A stretch of 64,000 nt of DNA from Kitasatospora aureofaciens (GTDB lineage Bacteria; Actinomycetota; Actinomycetes; Streptomycetales; Streptomycetaceae). The notes under the pieces are model-generated. The model did not search any database. It had not been told where the DNA came from and saw only the letters and a program-made list of their open reading frames with translations. The first letter of the stretch is position 1. Every line of letters begins with the position of its first letter. The stretch is taken from the NCBI GenBank assembly GCA_000720845.1, contig JODU01000001.1, positions 310,001 through 374,000 on the forward strand, read 5' to 3'. The position numbers and the translations under genes were made by a program. This document shows, piece by piece, positions 52,428 through 60,578 of this stretch.

Positions 52428-52695
52428 CCCCGGCGGCGACTCCCCGGTAGCTCTGCCCAGGGGTATTCACGGAGTTATCCACAGGCGCTGTCCACATGGT
52501 GGGGAAAAAGAAAGACGATCTGTGGATAACCTGCCGGACATTGACACCGGTGTGACCGAAGTACCGGCTGGACCCAGGTTCCGAAAGCATGTTCGCCCCT
52601 TGCCTGACCTGCGAAAACACTGGTCAGTGACAGGGGGCACACATGTTCCCGCACGCTGTGCACAAGATCCGCCACCTACTGTGGACAACGGGCGC
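52428..52695. other. DnaA-box cluster between crgA and the rhomboid gene
   Basis: This intergenic region holds perfect or near-perfect DnaA boxes: TTATCCACA (52475-52483, +), CTGTCCACA (52488-52496, +), TTATCCACA (52521-52529, -), TTGTGCACA (52657-52665, -, one mismatch) and TTGTCCACA (52680-52688, -). An AT-rich stretch GGGGAAAAAGAAAGACGATC lies between them, and a palindrome ACACCGGTGT occurs near 52544. It is not oriC, since no dnaA or dnaN flanks it. It probably matches the DnaA-binding cluster reported near oriC in S. coelicolor (clusters H69, H24 and D78, as I recall). Confidence 0.8.
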
Positions 52696-53589
52696 TCAGG
52701 TGAGCTGGACCGTCCTCAACAGGGTCAGTCCGACGACGACCAGGAGGACCAGCGCACAGGTGCCGTACTGGACGAGCGTGCGCCGTTCGCGCGGGGCGTG
52801 GAGCATGGCGTAGCCGATCACGGCACCCGCGACGAGGCCGCCGACGTGGGCCTGCCAGGAGATGTTGCTCCGGGTGAAGGTGAAGATCAGGCTGATCACC
52901 AGCAGGATGACGACCGGCCGCATGTCGGCGTTGAGCCGGCGGACGAGCGCGGCGGTGGCGCCGAAGAGGCCGAAGATCGCGCCGGAGGCGCCGAGGGTGG
53001 CCGTGGTGGGTGACGCGAGCAGGTAGGCGAGGACGCTGCCGGCGAGCCCGGAGACGAGGTAGAGCGCGAGGTAGCGGGCTCTGCCGAGGGCCGCTTCCAG
53101 GGGGCCGCCGAGGAACCAGAGGCTGATCATGTTGAAGCCGATGTGCCAGATCTCCTCGTGGGTGAACATCGTGGTCACCAGGCGGTACCACTCGCCCTCC
53201 GCGACGCCCTCGGTCGGGACGAAGGGGGCGGGGGGCCAGCGTCCGATGAGCACCATGTCGCCGAGGAAGGACGACGGGAGCGCCTGGACGGCGATGAACA
53301 CCGCCACGTTGATCCCGATCAGGATCTTGGTGACGAGGTGCGGGTCGGCCGCGACCGTCCCACCCGCGAGGGTGCGGGGGCGAGAGGCACTCGGGGCCGG
53401 CCCACCGCCCCCGGGGGTGCGGCCCGCGGCGCAGTCGGGGCAGTGGAAGCCGACGGAGGCGTTGACCATGCAGTCCGTGCAGATGGGGCGCTCGCAGCGG
53501 GTGCAGCGGATGCCGGTCTCGCGGTCGGGGTGGCGATAGCAACCGGGCAGGCTCTGGGCGTCCGGTCGGCCGGCGGCCGCGTGGTCCAT
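52696..53589 (-). CDS. Rhomboid-family intramembrane serine protease with N-terminal zinc finger
   Basis: A 297-residue membrane protease. An N-terminal zinc-ribbon/B-box-like segment has four Cys-x2-Cys/His pairs (CYRHPDRETGIRCTRCERPICTDC, then HCPDC). Six or so membrane helices follow, with the rhomboid motifs FTHEEIWHIGFNMISLWFLG, catalytic Ser in LGASGAIFGLFGA and catalytic His in WQAHVGGLVAG. It cleaves single-pass membrane proteins within the bilayer. ATG at 53589, GAGGGG 5 nt before. The zinc-finger extension is common in actinobacterial rhomboids; its role is unclear. Confidence 0.92.
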   Translation of the reverse strand: MDHAAAGRPDAQSLPGCYRHPDRETGIRCTRCERPICTDCMVNASVGFHCPDCAAGRTPGGGGPAPSASRPRTLAGGTVAADPHLVTKILIGINVAVFIAVQALPSSFLGDMVLIGRWPPAPFVPTEGVAEGEWYRLVTTMFTHEEIWHIGFNMISLWFLGGPLEAALGRARYLALYLVSGLAGSVLAYLLASPTTATLGASGAIFGLFGATAALVRRLNADMRPVVILLVISLIFTFTRSNISWQAHVGGLVAGAVIGYAMLHAPRERRTLVQYGTCALVLLVVVGLTLLRTVQLT

Positions 53590-53633
53590 GGCATCCCCTC
53601 GGTCGTCCCTGCGGGCGGTGTGTGCAGATGCAC

Positions 53634-53665
53634 CGCCCCGCCCTTCTCTACGGATGGGCGGGGCG
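53634..53665 (-). terminator. Terminator between cyclophilin and rhomboid genes
   Basis: A GCCCCGCCC/GGGCGGGGC stem with a 12-nt loop, plus a flanking C:G pair, 29 nt beyond the cyclophilin stop on the minus strand. Confidence 0.7.
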
Positions 53666-53693
53666 TTTGGTTCCTGCCCGGTGCGCGGGTGCG

Positions 53694-54227
53694 TCAGGCG
53701 TTCCGCGTTTCGATGACGACCGACTCGAGGACGATGTCGGTGAGGGGGCGCTCGGTGCGGGGGTTGGCCGGGGCGGCGGCGATGGCGTCGACGACCTTCT
53801 GGCTGGCCGCGTCGGTCACTTCGCCGAAGATCGTGTGCTTGCGGTTGAGCCAGGTCGTCGGGGAGACGGTGATGAAGAACTGCGAGCCGTTGGTGCCGGG
53901 ACCGGCGTTGGCCATGGCCATCAGATAGGGCCTGTCGAAGGCGAGGTCGGGGTGGAACTCGTCCGCGAACTGGTAACCGGGGTCGCCGGTGCCGTTGCCC
54001 AGCGGATCGCCGCCCTGGATCATGAAGCCGCTGAGGACCCGGTGGAAGACGGTGCCGTCGTAGAGCCTGGCCATGGACGTCTCGCCGGTGGCGGGGTGGG
54101 TCCACTCCCGTTCGCCACGGGCCAGCTCGACGAAGTTCTTGACGGTCCTGGGCGCATGGTTCGGCAGCAGCCGGACCTCGATGTCACCTTGGCCGGTCTT
54201 CAGGGTGGCGTAGAGCTGCTCGGCCAC
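53694..54227 (-). CDS. Cyclophilin-type peptidyl-prolyl cis-trans isomerase
   Basis: A 177-residue cytoplasmic cyclophilin. Core motifs are VKNFVELARGE, YDGTVFHRVLSGFMIQGGDP (with the catalytic-site Arg), YLMAMANAGPGTNGSQFFITVSPTTWLNRKHTIFGEV. All the proline-binding residues I can check (Arg, Phe, Gln, Trp) are present. No signal peptide. The GTG at 54227 follows GGGAAGG at 6 nt. In Streptomyces this gene lies near the oriC region; general protein folding is the expected role. Confidence 0.93.
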   Translation of the reverse strand: MAEQLYATLKTGQGDIEVRLLPNHAPRTVKNFVELARGEREWTHPATGETSMARLYDGTVFHRVLSGFMIQGGDPLGNGTGDPGYQFADEFHPDLAFDRPYLMAMANAGPGTNGSQFFITVSPTTWLNRKHTIFGEVTDAASQKVVDAIAAAPANPRTERPLTDIVLESVVIETRNA

Positions 54228-54547
54228 GATGTGCCTTCCCTCGTCCTGTTGTGCGCATCGATACTCGCACGGTCGGGGGCGCGTTCGTCGCTCATCCCGC
54301 TGGGTCACGAGCGTGGGACGCCGATCCGTGGCATGGTCGTGGGCAGGCGTGTGTTGCCCGGTATTCATCCGCTTTTGATGTCGATCAGCTCTTGTTCGCA
54401 ACTTCATCACCAGTTGTCCCAGAGGGCGCGGCCGCATCGTCCGTGACCCGGATGCCCGCCCTCACATGCCTGGTGGTGCGTCCCCAGGCATGATCCGTAA
54501 AAGGGTGGAAAGTCGAATTACCGTACGCCACCGAGGAGGAGGAACCC
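54228..54547. promoter_or_regulatory. Divergent promoter region, cyclophilin versus DUF5324
   Basis: 320 bp with no gene. The middle (54350-54415) is AT-richer than average. The GAGGAGGAGGAAC run just before the GTG at 54548 is a very strong ribosome site. I see no convincing operator. Confidence 0.4.
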
Positions 54548-55249
54548 GTGACCCGCATCGACAGCGTGCGCGCCGCGACCGGTTCGGCGAAGGACAGCGT
54601 GCTGCACGCCGCGGAAGTGGTGGCGCCCTACGCCGACACGGCCAAGGACAGGGCCGCTCACTATGCACAGGAGGCGCGCGTACGGCTGGCGCCCAAGGTG
54701 TCGCAGGCCGCAGACCAGGCCCGTCTTCAGTACGGCGCGCATGTCGCGCCGCGGCTGGAGCAGGCCCGTACGCATGTGCCGCCGAAGATGGACGCGGCCG
54801 CGCAGGAGGCCGCGGTCCGTACGCGTCTGGCCGCTCGGCAGGCGGCCGACTATTCACGACCGAGGATTGAGCAGGCGGTGGCCGCGGCCGGTCCCGTGCG
54901 CGACGAGGCCACGGCGCGTGGTGCGGCCGCGCTGGCCGCGCTGCGTGGTCAGGTCACGGCGAAGGAGATCCAGCGGCTGACGCGCAAGCACCAGCGACGG
55001 GCCAAGGCCGGTCGGGTCGCCAAGGTCCTCGCGGTGGTCGGCATCGTCGCGGGCGGCGCCTTCGCCGCGTGGAAGTGGTGGGACAAGCAGGCCAACCCGG
55101 ACTGGCTGGTGGAGCCGCCGGAGGCGACGGAGGTTCCCGAGTCGGGCCGGCTGACGTCGGTGGACGGTACCGGCGAGGCGATCCTCGATCCCGAGGTGCA
55201 GGCCAAGCAGGCCCAGGAGGAGGCGGCGGAGGGCGACGAGCCCCGCTGA
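54548..55249 (+). CDS. DUF5324 family protein (helical, membrane-anchored)
   Basis: A 233-residue protein. The first 150 residues are Ala/Arg/Gln-rich amphipathic helices with loosely repeated AAHYAQEARVRLAPKVSQAADQARLQYG-like units, similar in character to LEA or apolipoprotein helices. A single membrane segment (VAKVLAVVGIVAGGAFAAWKWW) lies near residue 165, and an acidic C-terminal tail follows. It is conserved at this place in Streptomyces; function unknown. The start is a GTG. It converges with uppS across a very long hairpin and a parS site. Confidence 0.75.
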   Translation: MTRIDSVRAATGSAKDSVLHAAEVVAPYADTAKDRAAHYAQEARVRLAPKVSQAADQARLQYGAHVAPRLEQARTHVPPKMDAAAQEAAVRTRLAARQAADYSRPRIEQAVAAAGPVRDEATARGAAALAALRGQVTAKEIQRLTRKHQRRAKAGRVAKVLAVVGIVAGGAFAAWKWWDKQANPDWLVEPPEATEVPESGRLTSVDGTGEAILDPEVQAKQAQEEAAEGDEPR

Positions 55250-55293
55250 CCCTCGCTCGCCGTCACGGCGTCGGACGCCTGCCTGTCGTCTCC

Positions 55294-55342
55294 TCACCGC
55301 CGCGGGGCGGGAGACCAGTGGTCTCCCGCCCCGCGGCGGTGA
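55294..55342. terminator. 24-bp perfect inverted repeat next to parS
   Basis: Arms 55294-55317 and 55319-55342 are exact complements around one central G, and the stem is nearly all GC (TCACCGCCGCGGGG at its left base). It is between convergent stops (DUF5324 and uppS), so it should terminate both. It ends one base before the parS at 55344. Confidence 0.88.
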
Positions 55343-55343
55343 T

Positions 55344-55357
55344 GTTTCACGTGAAAC
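55344..55357. promoter_or_regulatory. parS: parS centromere site (ParB-binding palindrome)
   Basis: A perfect GTTTCACGTGAAAC palindrome in the 117-bp gap between DUF5324 and uppS, identical to the site at 21424-21437. Two sites 34 kb apart match the known clustering of parS around oriC in Streptomyces. Confidence 0.92.
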
Positions 55358-55366
55358 GAACGGTGC

Positions 55367-56143
55367 TCAGCGGCCGTAGCGGCGTTCCCGGAGGGAGTAG
55401 GAGCGCAGGGCCCGCAGGAAGTCGATCTCGCGGAAGTCCGGCCAGTAGGTCTCGCAGAAGTGGACCTCGGCGTAGGCGGACTGCCAGAGCAGGAACCCGG
55501 AGAGCCGCTGCTCGCCGGAGGTGCGGATGATGAGGTCGGACTCGGACCGTGTCTTGGAGTACAGGTGCTTGGAGATGTGCTCCATGGTGAAGGTCTCGAT
55601 GAACTCGTCGATGTCGCCGCCCTGGGAGCTGTGCTCCATCAGGGCGGAGCGCACGGCGTCGACGATCTCGCGCCTGCCTCCGTAGCCCACGGCGACGTCG
55701 ACCTTGGTGCCGCCCTTGCGGCCCTGGGTGGCGGCGGTGGCGGTCTTGAGGCGGCTCGCGGACTCGGCAGGCAGCAGGTCCAGGGCGCCGACGGCTTCGA
55801 CGGGCCAGGGGTTGCCCGGCGCGGCCAGCTGCTCGACTACCTCGGCGATGATGTCGATCAGCGGGTTCAGCTGCTCTTCGGGCCGGTGGAGGTTGTCGTC
55901 GGAGAGCATGAACAGGGTGACGTGCTCGATCTGTGCGGAGTCGCACCAGCGCAGGAAGTCCAGCACCTTCGCGCCGCCGGCCCGGTAGCCCTCGCGGGGG
56001 TCGTCGATGCCCGACATCTTGGCCCACCGGCGGTTGCCGTCGAGCATGATGCCGATGTGCTGGGGGCGTGGGCGTCCTTCCAACTCCCTGACCAGCCGCT
56101 TCATGTAGAGCGCGTCAAGAGCGGCTCGTACCTTCGCCCGCAT
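55367..56143 (-). CDS. uppS: Isoprenyl transferase (undecaprenyl diphosphate synthase type)
   Basis: A 258-residue cis-prenyltransferase. The catalytic Asp is in IGIMLDGNRRWAKMSG, followed by GYRAGGAKVLDFLRWC, and the substrate Arg/Gly/Glu region LIIRTSGEQRLSGFLLWQSAYAEVHF and ETYWPDF complete the site. It makes the polyprenyl diphosphate that carries cell-wall precursors. Chain length (C50 or C55, or short Z-FPP) cannot be read directly. Upstream (56144-56540) there is no other gene. It matches the local theme of wall synthesis. Confidence 0.9.
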   Translation of the reverse strand: MRAKVRAALDALYMKRLVRELEGRPRPQHIGIMLDGNRRWAKMSGIDDPREGYRAGGAKVLDFLRWCDSAQIEHVTLFMLSDDNLHRPEEQLNPLIDIIAEVVEQLAAPGNPWPVEAVGALDLLPAESASRLKTATAATQGRKGGTKVDVAVGYGGRREIVDAVRSALMEHSSQGGDIDEFIETFTMEHISKHLYSKTRSESDLIIRTSGEQRLSGFLLWQSAYAEVHFCETYWPDFREIDFLRALRSYSLRERRYGR

Positions 56144-56540
56144 GGTCTATCCCTTCCACCTCGTCGGTAGCGATCGGACGGCTCCGACGGCGACGAGCCA
56201 CCTGGCACCGCCCCGCGGGGGTGTGGCGCTGGTGCCCTGTGGGGTGACGATATCAAGAGCGGACAGCGCCGCCCGGGCGCCGAGAGAGGCCCGTCCGTGA
56301 GCCCGTTCCGGTGCCGGCGCGGGCACCGGAGCGATGTTCCACGTGGTCAACTGGCCCTTTCCCTGCGCTTGTTGGTGATCACCCGGTCCGCGCGGGCGGT
56401 GTCGGGCACGGTGTGGAGGTGACGACGGTGAGCAACGTCTCCGTCCGCCGGGGCCCCGGAGGGCCTGGCCACTGCGGCCCGCCTGGAGAGAACAGAGCGC
56501 CTCCGACCTGGGTTTCCGCAGGTCGGAGGCGTCTTGAGGG
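56144..56540. other. 397-bp gap upstream of uppS
   Basis: No gene seen. The stretch holds the likely uppS promoter, a degenerate GTTCCACGTGG block near 56337 that I do not consider a parS, and at its right end the tRNA-Ala terminator. Confidence 0.4.
56498..56531 (-). terminator. Terminator downstream of tRNA-Ala
   Basis: A perfect 13-bp stem CGCCTCCGACCTG and complement with an 8-nt loop, 9 nt past the tRNA 3' end on the minus strand. Confidence 0.85.
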
Positions 56541-56613
56541 TGGAGCCTAGGGGAGTCGAACCCCTGACATCTGCCATGCAAAGACAGCGCTCTACCAACT
56601 GAGCTAAGGCCCC
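56541..56613 (-). tRNA. tRNA-Ala, anticodon TGC
   Basis: 73 nt on the minus strand, starting GGGGCCTTAGCTCAGTTGGT. Acceptor GGGGCCT pairs with AGGCTCC (one G:U). The anticodon arm CTGTC/GGCAG (one mismatch) holds TTTGCAT, giving TGC, and the T-arm GGGGTTCGACTCCCC is perfect. CCA is not fully encoded (ACCC). Near oriC in Streptomyces a tRNA-Ala(TGC) is expected. Confidence 0.95.
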
Positions 56614-56792
56614 TCGGAGGCGTCGCCGGTCCTGGTGTCGCGGACCGTCGGGTGCCGCGGACAAGAGTACCGGGTCGCCCCCCGTATCTCACAAATGATT
56701 GGGGGTCCCGGGGAACGACCACGCTCCGTAAGATGCTCGGCGTGGTTCGCTGGAGCGAACTGCGGTTTTTGGGGAAGCGATGGGGAGACGCA

Positions 56793-57341
56793 ATGGACGC
56801 CGCACAGCAGGAAGCCACCGCAAGAGCGCGGGAACTGCAGCGGAACTGGTACGGGGAGCCGCTGGGGGCGCTCTTCCGCAGGCTTATCGACGATCTCGGT
56901 CTCAACCAGGCTCGTCTCGCGGGGGTGCTGGGGCTGTCCGCACCGATGCTGTCGCAGCTGATGAGCGGCCAGCGGGCGAAGATCGGCAATCCCGCGGTGG
57001 TCCAGCGGGTGCAGCTGCTGCAGGACCTGGCGGGGCAGGTCGCCGACGGCAGTGTGAGCGCGGCCGAGGCCACCGAGCGCATGGACGAGATCAAGAAGTC
57101 GCAGGGGGGCTCGGTGCTCAGCAACACCACGACGTCCACCGGTAGTTCGGGGGCGCCCACGGTCAAGCGGGTGGTCCGGGAGATCCAGTCGCTGCTGCGC
57201 TCGGTGGCGGCCGCCGGGGACATCATCGACGCGGCGGACTCCCTCTCCTCCTCGCACCCCGAGCTGGCGGAGTTCCTGCGGGTGTACGGCGCGGGCCGCA
57301 CCTCGGACGCGGTCGCGCACTACCAGTCCCACCAGAACTGA
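56793..57341 (+). CDS. Helix-turn-helix DNA-binding protein
   Basis: A 182-residue protein. Residues about 22-65 (LGALFRRLIDDLGLNQARLAGVLGLSAPMLSQLMSGQRAKI) form a lambda-repressor-like HTH. A central Gln/Ser/Thr linker (SNTTTSTGSSGAPTVK) is followed by a helical C-terminal domain (IQSLLRSVAAAGDIIDAADSLSSSHPELAEFLRVYGAGR). GGGGAGA lies 4 nt before the ATG at 56793; upstream in-frame ATGs at 56733 and beyond look less suitable. It may be a regulator of the kinase operon next to it. No operator identified. Function unknown. Confidence 0.85.
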   Translation: MDAAQQEATARARELQRNWYGEPLGALFRRLIDDLGLNQARLAGVLGLSAPMLSQLMSGQRAKIGNPAVVQRVQLLQDLAGQVADGSVSAAEATERMDEIKKSQGGSVLSNTTTSTGSSGAPTVKRVVREIQSLLRSVAAAGDIIDAADSLSSSHPELAEFLRVYGAGRTSDAVAHYQSHQN

Positions 57342-57427
57342 TCCCGCGGTCCCGGTCGCCGAGGGGGTCGGCGGCCGGGCCGACGGGAGTGGCGCGACAG
57401 GTTCCAGGGGAGGAGCGGCGCACAGCC

Positions 57428-59074
57428 ATGGGTGAGGTCTTCGCGGGCCGGTACGAGCTGGTCGACCCGATCGGCCGGGGCGGGGTGGGTGCCGTCTGGC
57501 GTGCCTGGGACCACCGGCGCAGGCGTTATGTGGCCGCGAAAGTGCTTCAGCAGCGGGACGCGCACTCGCTGCTGCGGTTCGTCCGTGAGCAGGCGCTGCG
57601 GATCGATCATCCCCATGTGCTGGCGCCCGCGAGCTGGGCCGCCGACGACGACCAGGTCCTGTTCACGATGGACCTGGTCACGGGTGGCTCGCTGGTCCAC
57701 CTGGTCGGGGACTACGGGCCCCTGCCGCCCGATTTCGTGTGCACGGTGCTCGACCAGCTCCTGTCGGGGCTGGCCGCGGTGCACGGGGAGGGCGTGGTGC
57801 ACCGGGACATCAAGCCCGCCAACCTGCTCCTCGAGGCGACGGGGACGGGCCGTCCGCGCCTCAGGCTGTCCGACTTCAGCATCGCGATGCGGCTGGGTGA
57901 TCCCCGGCTGACGGAGACCGACCTCGTGGTGGGGACGCCGGGTTATCTCGCCCCGGAGCAGATGATGGGGGCGGAGCCGGACTTCCCGGCGGACCTGTTC
58001 GCGGTGGGTCTGGTCGCCCTGTATCTGCTGGAGGGGGCCAAGCCGGACGCCAGGGCACTCGTGCAGCACTTCGCCGAGCACGGTACGCCGCCCGCGCCGC
58101 GGGGGATACCCGAGCCGTTGTGGCAGGTCGTGGCGACGCTGCTGCAACCGGATCCGTCGGCGAGGTTCCGTACCGCGACGGGGGCGCGCAAGGCGCTGGC
58201 CGCGTCGGTGGAACTGCTGCCGGAGCCCGGGCCCGACGACGAACTGATCGAGATCTTCGACCAAGTGGGCCCGCTGCCCACGGGGTTCGGCCCCGCGGGC
58301 CCGCTCAAGCGGGCCTCCGGTGTGGACGACGTACCGACGGACCCGCGACGACGCCCTCCAGGCGTGACCCCGTCGCCGCACGCCACGCCGCCGGCGCCCC
58401 CTTGGCCGACCACGCCCCCGCCCGGGCCGTCCCCGACCCCGACCCCCGACCGCACACCCCCCACGCCACCGGCCGACCCGCAGGCCGACCGGCACCGGCC
58501 GTCCCCCGCCATGCCGGGCGCGGCCTCGGCACCGGCGTCCACACCACCCGGCGCACCGTCGACGGCGACCGGGCACACGCCCTCTCCGACCGGCACCCCG
58601 CCCGCGCCCACCGGACCTACGCCCTCCCCGGCCGGCCAGGGCTGGACACCCTCCGTCCCCACCGCGCCGCCGTCGGTGCCCGGGACGGCACGGTCGGCCA
58701 CGGACGGCACACGGCGGGCGGGTGACATGTCGGAGACCGGCAGTTTCCGCCTGCCGCCCCCACGCCCGGCCGACACCGCCGCGTCGGCTTCGACGGCCGA
58801 CGCGGCGCAACCGCCCGCGCAACAACCGGCGTTCACGGGCGCACCACAGCACCTGCCGCTTCCCGCCCGGTCCCTCACGCCCTCCCCGCCGCAGCGCGCC
58901 GACGTCCCCACCGCCGCGTACACCGCCCGGAACCCGCGGACCGCACCTCCCGCCCAGCACCGTGGGGCACGGCGGCGCCGCCGTCCCGGTCCGCCGGCCC
59001 GGGTGGCCCTGCCGCTGCTGCTGCTCGCGCTGGCCTGCTACGCCGTCGGTTTCTGGGCGCTGACCCGTATCTGA
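57428..59074 (+). CDS. Ser/Thr protein kinase-like receptor with DFS instead of DFG
   Basis: A 548-residue protein. Kinase domain (8-270): IGRGGVGAVWRAWD, K38 in VAAKVL, HRDIKPANLLL (HRD at 125-127), but the metal-binding loop reads LSDFSIAM (DFS at 149-151). APE appears as YLAPEQ. The activation loop is short and has few Thr. Roughly 230 residues of Pro/Thr/Ala-rich linker follow, and a C-terminal membrane segment (ALPLLLLALACYAVGFWAL), so the topology is tail-anchored, unlike the other three kinases. Asp of DFG is kept, so activity is possible; the Gly-to-Ser change may slow it. ATG at 57428; a GTG at 57389 is also in frame. Confidence 0.88.
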   Translation: MGEVFAGRYELVDPIGRGGVGAVWRAWDHRRRRYVAAKVLQQRDAHSLLRFVREQALRIDHPHVLAPASWAADDDQVLFTMDLVTGGSLVHLVGDYGPLPPDFVCTVLDQLLSGLAAVHGEGVVHRDIKPANLLLEATGTGRPRLRLSDFSIAMRLGDPRLTETDLVVGTPGYLAPEQMMGAEPDFPADLFAVGLVALYLLEGAKPDARALVQHFAEHGTPPAPRGIPEPLWQVVATLLQPDPSARFRTATGARKALAASVELLPEPGPDDELIEIFDQVGPLPTGFGPAGPLKRASGVDDVPTDPRRRPPGVTPSPHATPPAPPWPTTPPPGPSPTPTPDRTPPTPPADPQADRHRPSPAMPGAASAPASTPPGAPSTATGHTPSPTGTPPAPTGPTPSPAGQGWTPSVPTAPPSVPGTARSATDGTRRAGDMSETGSFRLPPPRPADTAASASTADAAQPPAQQPAFTGAPQHLPLPARSLTPSPPQRADVPTAAYTARNPRTAPPAQHRGARRRRRPGPPARVALPLLLLALACYAVGFWALTRI

Positions 59075-59093
59075 GCCCGGCGCCGGAAGGGGC

Positions 59094-60449
59094 TCAGGCC
59101 CTGCGCCGGGCCGCCGCCGTCCACACGCCGAGGCCGAGGAGCAGCAGGCTGCCGGTGCCGATCCCGCCGACGGCGACCGCCTTCATGGTGAGGTCGTCGT
59201 CCGGGGGCGCGCTCCCCGGCGCGGCCGCACGGTCCTGTGCGGAGACCTCGAAGAGGCCCCTCGGCCGGGACTCCCCCGCGTAGTCGGGGCCGGTGCCCGC
59301 CGTTCCCCCCAGTCGCAGGCGCAGCGTCAGTCCGAACGGGCCCTGGCCGAAGTCGTCGGCGACCTGGGCCGCGAGGTGGACCACGACGTAGTAGTCCCCG
59401 GCGAACCGCAGCGCGCCGACCTGTCCGGCGGTGGCGTACCGGTTGGGGTACGCCACGGGCGGCAGGGGGGCGAGGCCGACGGTGGTCCGGCGCCCGGTGT
59501 AGCCCCTGGCGGCGGCGTCGACCTCGCCGCGGACGGGGTTGTGGAGGGCCAGACGCAGGGCCCCGGTGGCATAGCCGGAGGCGTCCGCGGAACCGGCGAG
59601 TTCGGCGCCGGCGTACACCTGGCGGCCCCAGTCGACCGGCACCTTGTAGTAGAGGGTCTCCCCGGGCCGGATGTCGTCACGCCAGACGCCCTGCCCGACG
59701 GGGGTGGCGTGGGCGAAGCCGTTGCCGCCCGCCCGGCGTTCCGGTTCACCGGCGAGCGGTTCGGGCGAGGCGGAGTCCCAGGTCTCGGGCGCCTCGGTGG
59801 CACCGGCCTGGCGCGGGCGGGGTTCGGTGGCGGCGGTGAGCTCCAGGTCCCAGTCGTCCGGCGGGGAGTCCTGGGGCCGGGTCCGCTCGACGCCGACGTA
59901 GTAGGTGCCGGGGTCCTGGCACCTACTGGCGCCGGAGTCGATCTCGCGCATGCCCCACGCGGTGACCGGGCGGGGGCTGCGGGCGGCGCCGAAGGTCGCG
60001 CTCTGCACGGAGCACGAGCCGCCGTCGGCGTCCTGCACGGAGACCCGGATGCCGTCGACAGCGGTGACCTCGCCGTCGGCGCCGGGTACGGCGGTGACGG
60101 AGACGTAGGCGTCGGAGGCGTCGTCGAGTTCGAGGCGGTAATAGAGGACGCCGTTCCTCGGCAGGGCACTGCGGTATGTGGAGCCGGCCTCCAGCGGTTC
60201 GGCGCCTGCGGGGGCACCCGCGCCCGCGATCCGCACGGCGTCACCGGCGAAGTCGTACCCGGCGGTCGCACCGGCCGAGCCGAACTCACCGGCCGCAACG
60301 GCGGTGGCCCCGGGCAGGGCGGCGGTCGTGGCCAGTGCCAGTACGGCGGCCACCACGGCCACCCGCCCGGACGCCGTCGGCCGTACCGTCACCGTCGGCC
60401 GCGCCCGCCCCGTTCCCGCGCGCCGCCGAGCCGTACACCACCGTCCCAT
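59094..60449 (-). CDS. Secreted, C-terminally anchored protein of unknown function
   Basis: A 451-residue exported protein. The signal region (RVAVVAAVLALATTAALPGATAVA) comes after a basic 28-residue leader. The ectodomain has two similar beta-rich parts: about 90-210 (LYYRLELDDASDAYVSVTAVPG, then GTYYVGVER) and about 250-400 (LYYKVPVDWGRQVYAGAELAG, then GDYYVVVHLAAQV). Both resemble C2/PPC-like carbohydrate or wall-binding sandwiches. A C-terminal membrane segment (AVGGIGTGSLLLLGLGVWTAA) anchors it. It is next to the DFS kinase and may be its extracellular partner. I do not recognise a named family. Confidence 0.7.
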   Translation of the reverse strand: MGRWCTARRRAGTGRARPTVTVRPTASGRVAVVAAVLALATTAALPGATAVAAGEFGSAGATAGYDFAGDAVRIAGAGAPAGAEPLEAGSTYRSALPRNGVLYYRLELDDASDAYVSVTAVPGADGEVTAVDGIRVSVQDADGGSCSVQSATFGAARSPRPVTAWGMREIDSGASRCQDPGTYYVGVERTRPQDSPPDDWDLELTAATEPRPRQAGATEAPETWDSASPEPLAGEPERRAGGNGFAHATPVGQGVWRDDIRPGETLYYKVPVDWGRQVYAGAELAGSADASGYATGALRLALHNPVRGEVDAAARGYTGRRTTVGLAPLPPVAYPNRYATAGQVGALRFAGDYYVVVHLAAQVADDFGQGPFGLTLRLRLGGTAGTGPDYAGESRPRGLFEVSAQDRAAAPGSAPPDDDLTMKAVAVGGIGTGSLLLLGLGVWTAAARRRA

Positions 60450-60527
60450 GACCCGCCACCCCTCGCACTCACCGGCGCCGTAGCCGCCCGCCCCCAGCGG
60501 ACCGTGCCCCGTCGGGGCAACACAAAA

Positions 60528-60550
60528 CCCCGACCGTTTGACGGCCGGGG
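60528..60550 (-). terminator. Terminator of the DLW-39 gene, with U-run
   Basis: A CCCCG-x-CCGT/ACGG-x-CGGGG stem with one mismatch and a TTG loop; on the minus strand it is followed by TTTTGTG, the only obvious classic U-tract seen in this window. Confidence 0.8.
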
Positions 60551-60578
60551 CCTGCTCAGGACCGGATGTCGGTCGTTC

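Noticed and set aside
52428..52695. The DnaA-box cluster as oriC itself
   Set aside because: No dnaA, dnaN, rpmH or the roughly 1-kb length with many boxes expected for Streptomyces oriC; flanking genes are crgA and a rhomboid protease.
56335..56350. GTTCCACGTGG block near uppS as a third parS
   Set aside because: Only the CACGTG core agrees; the right half does not mirror the left.
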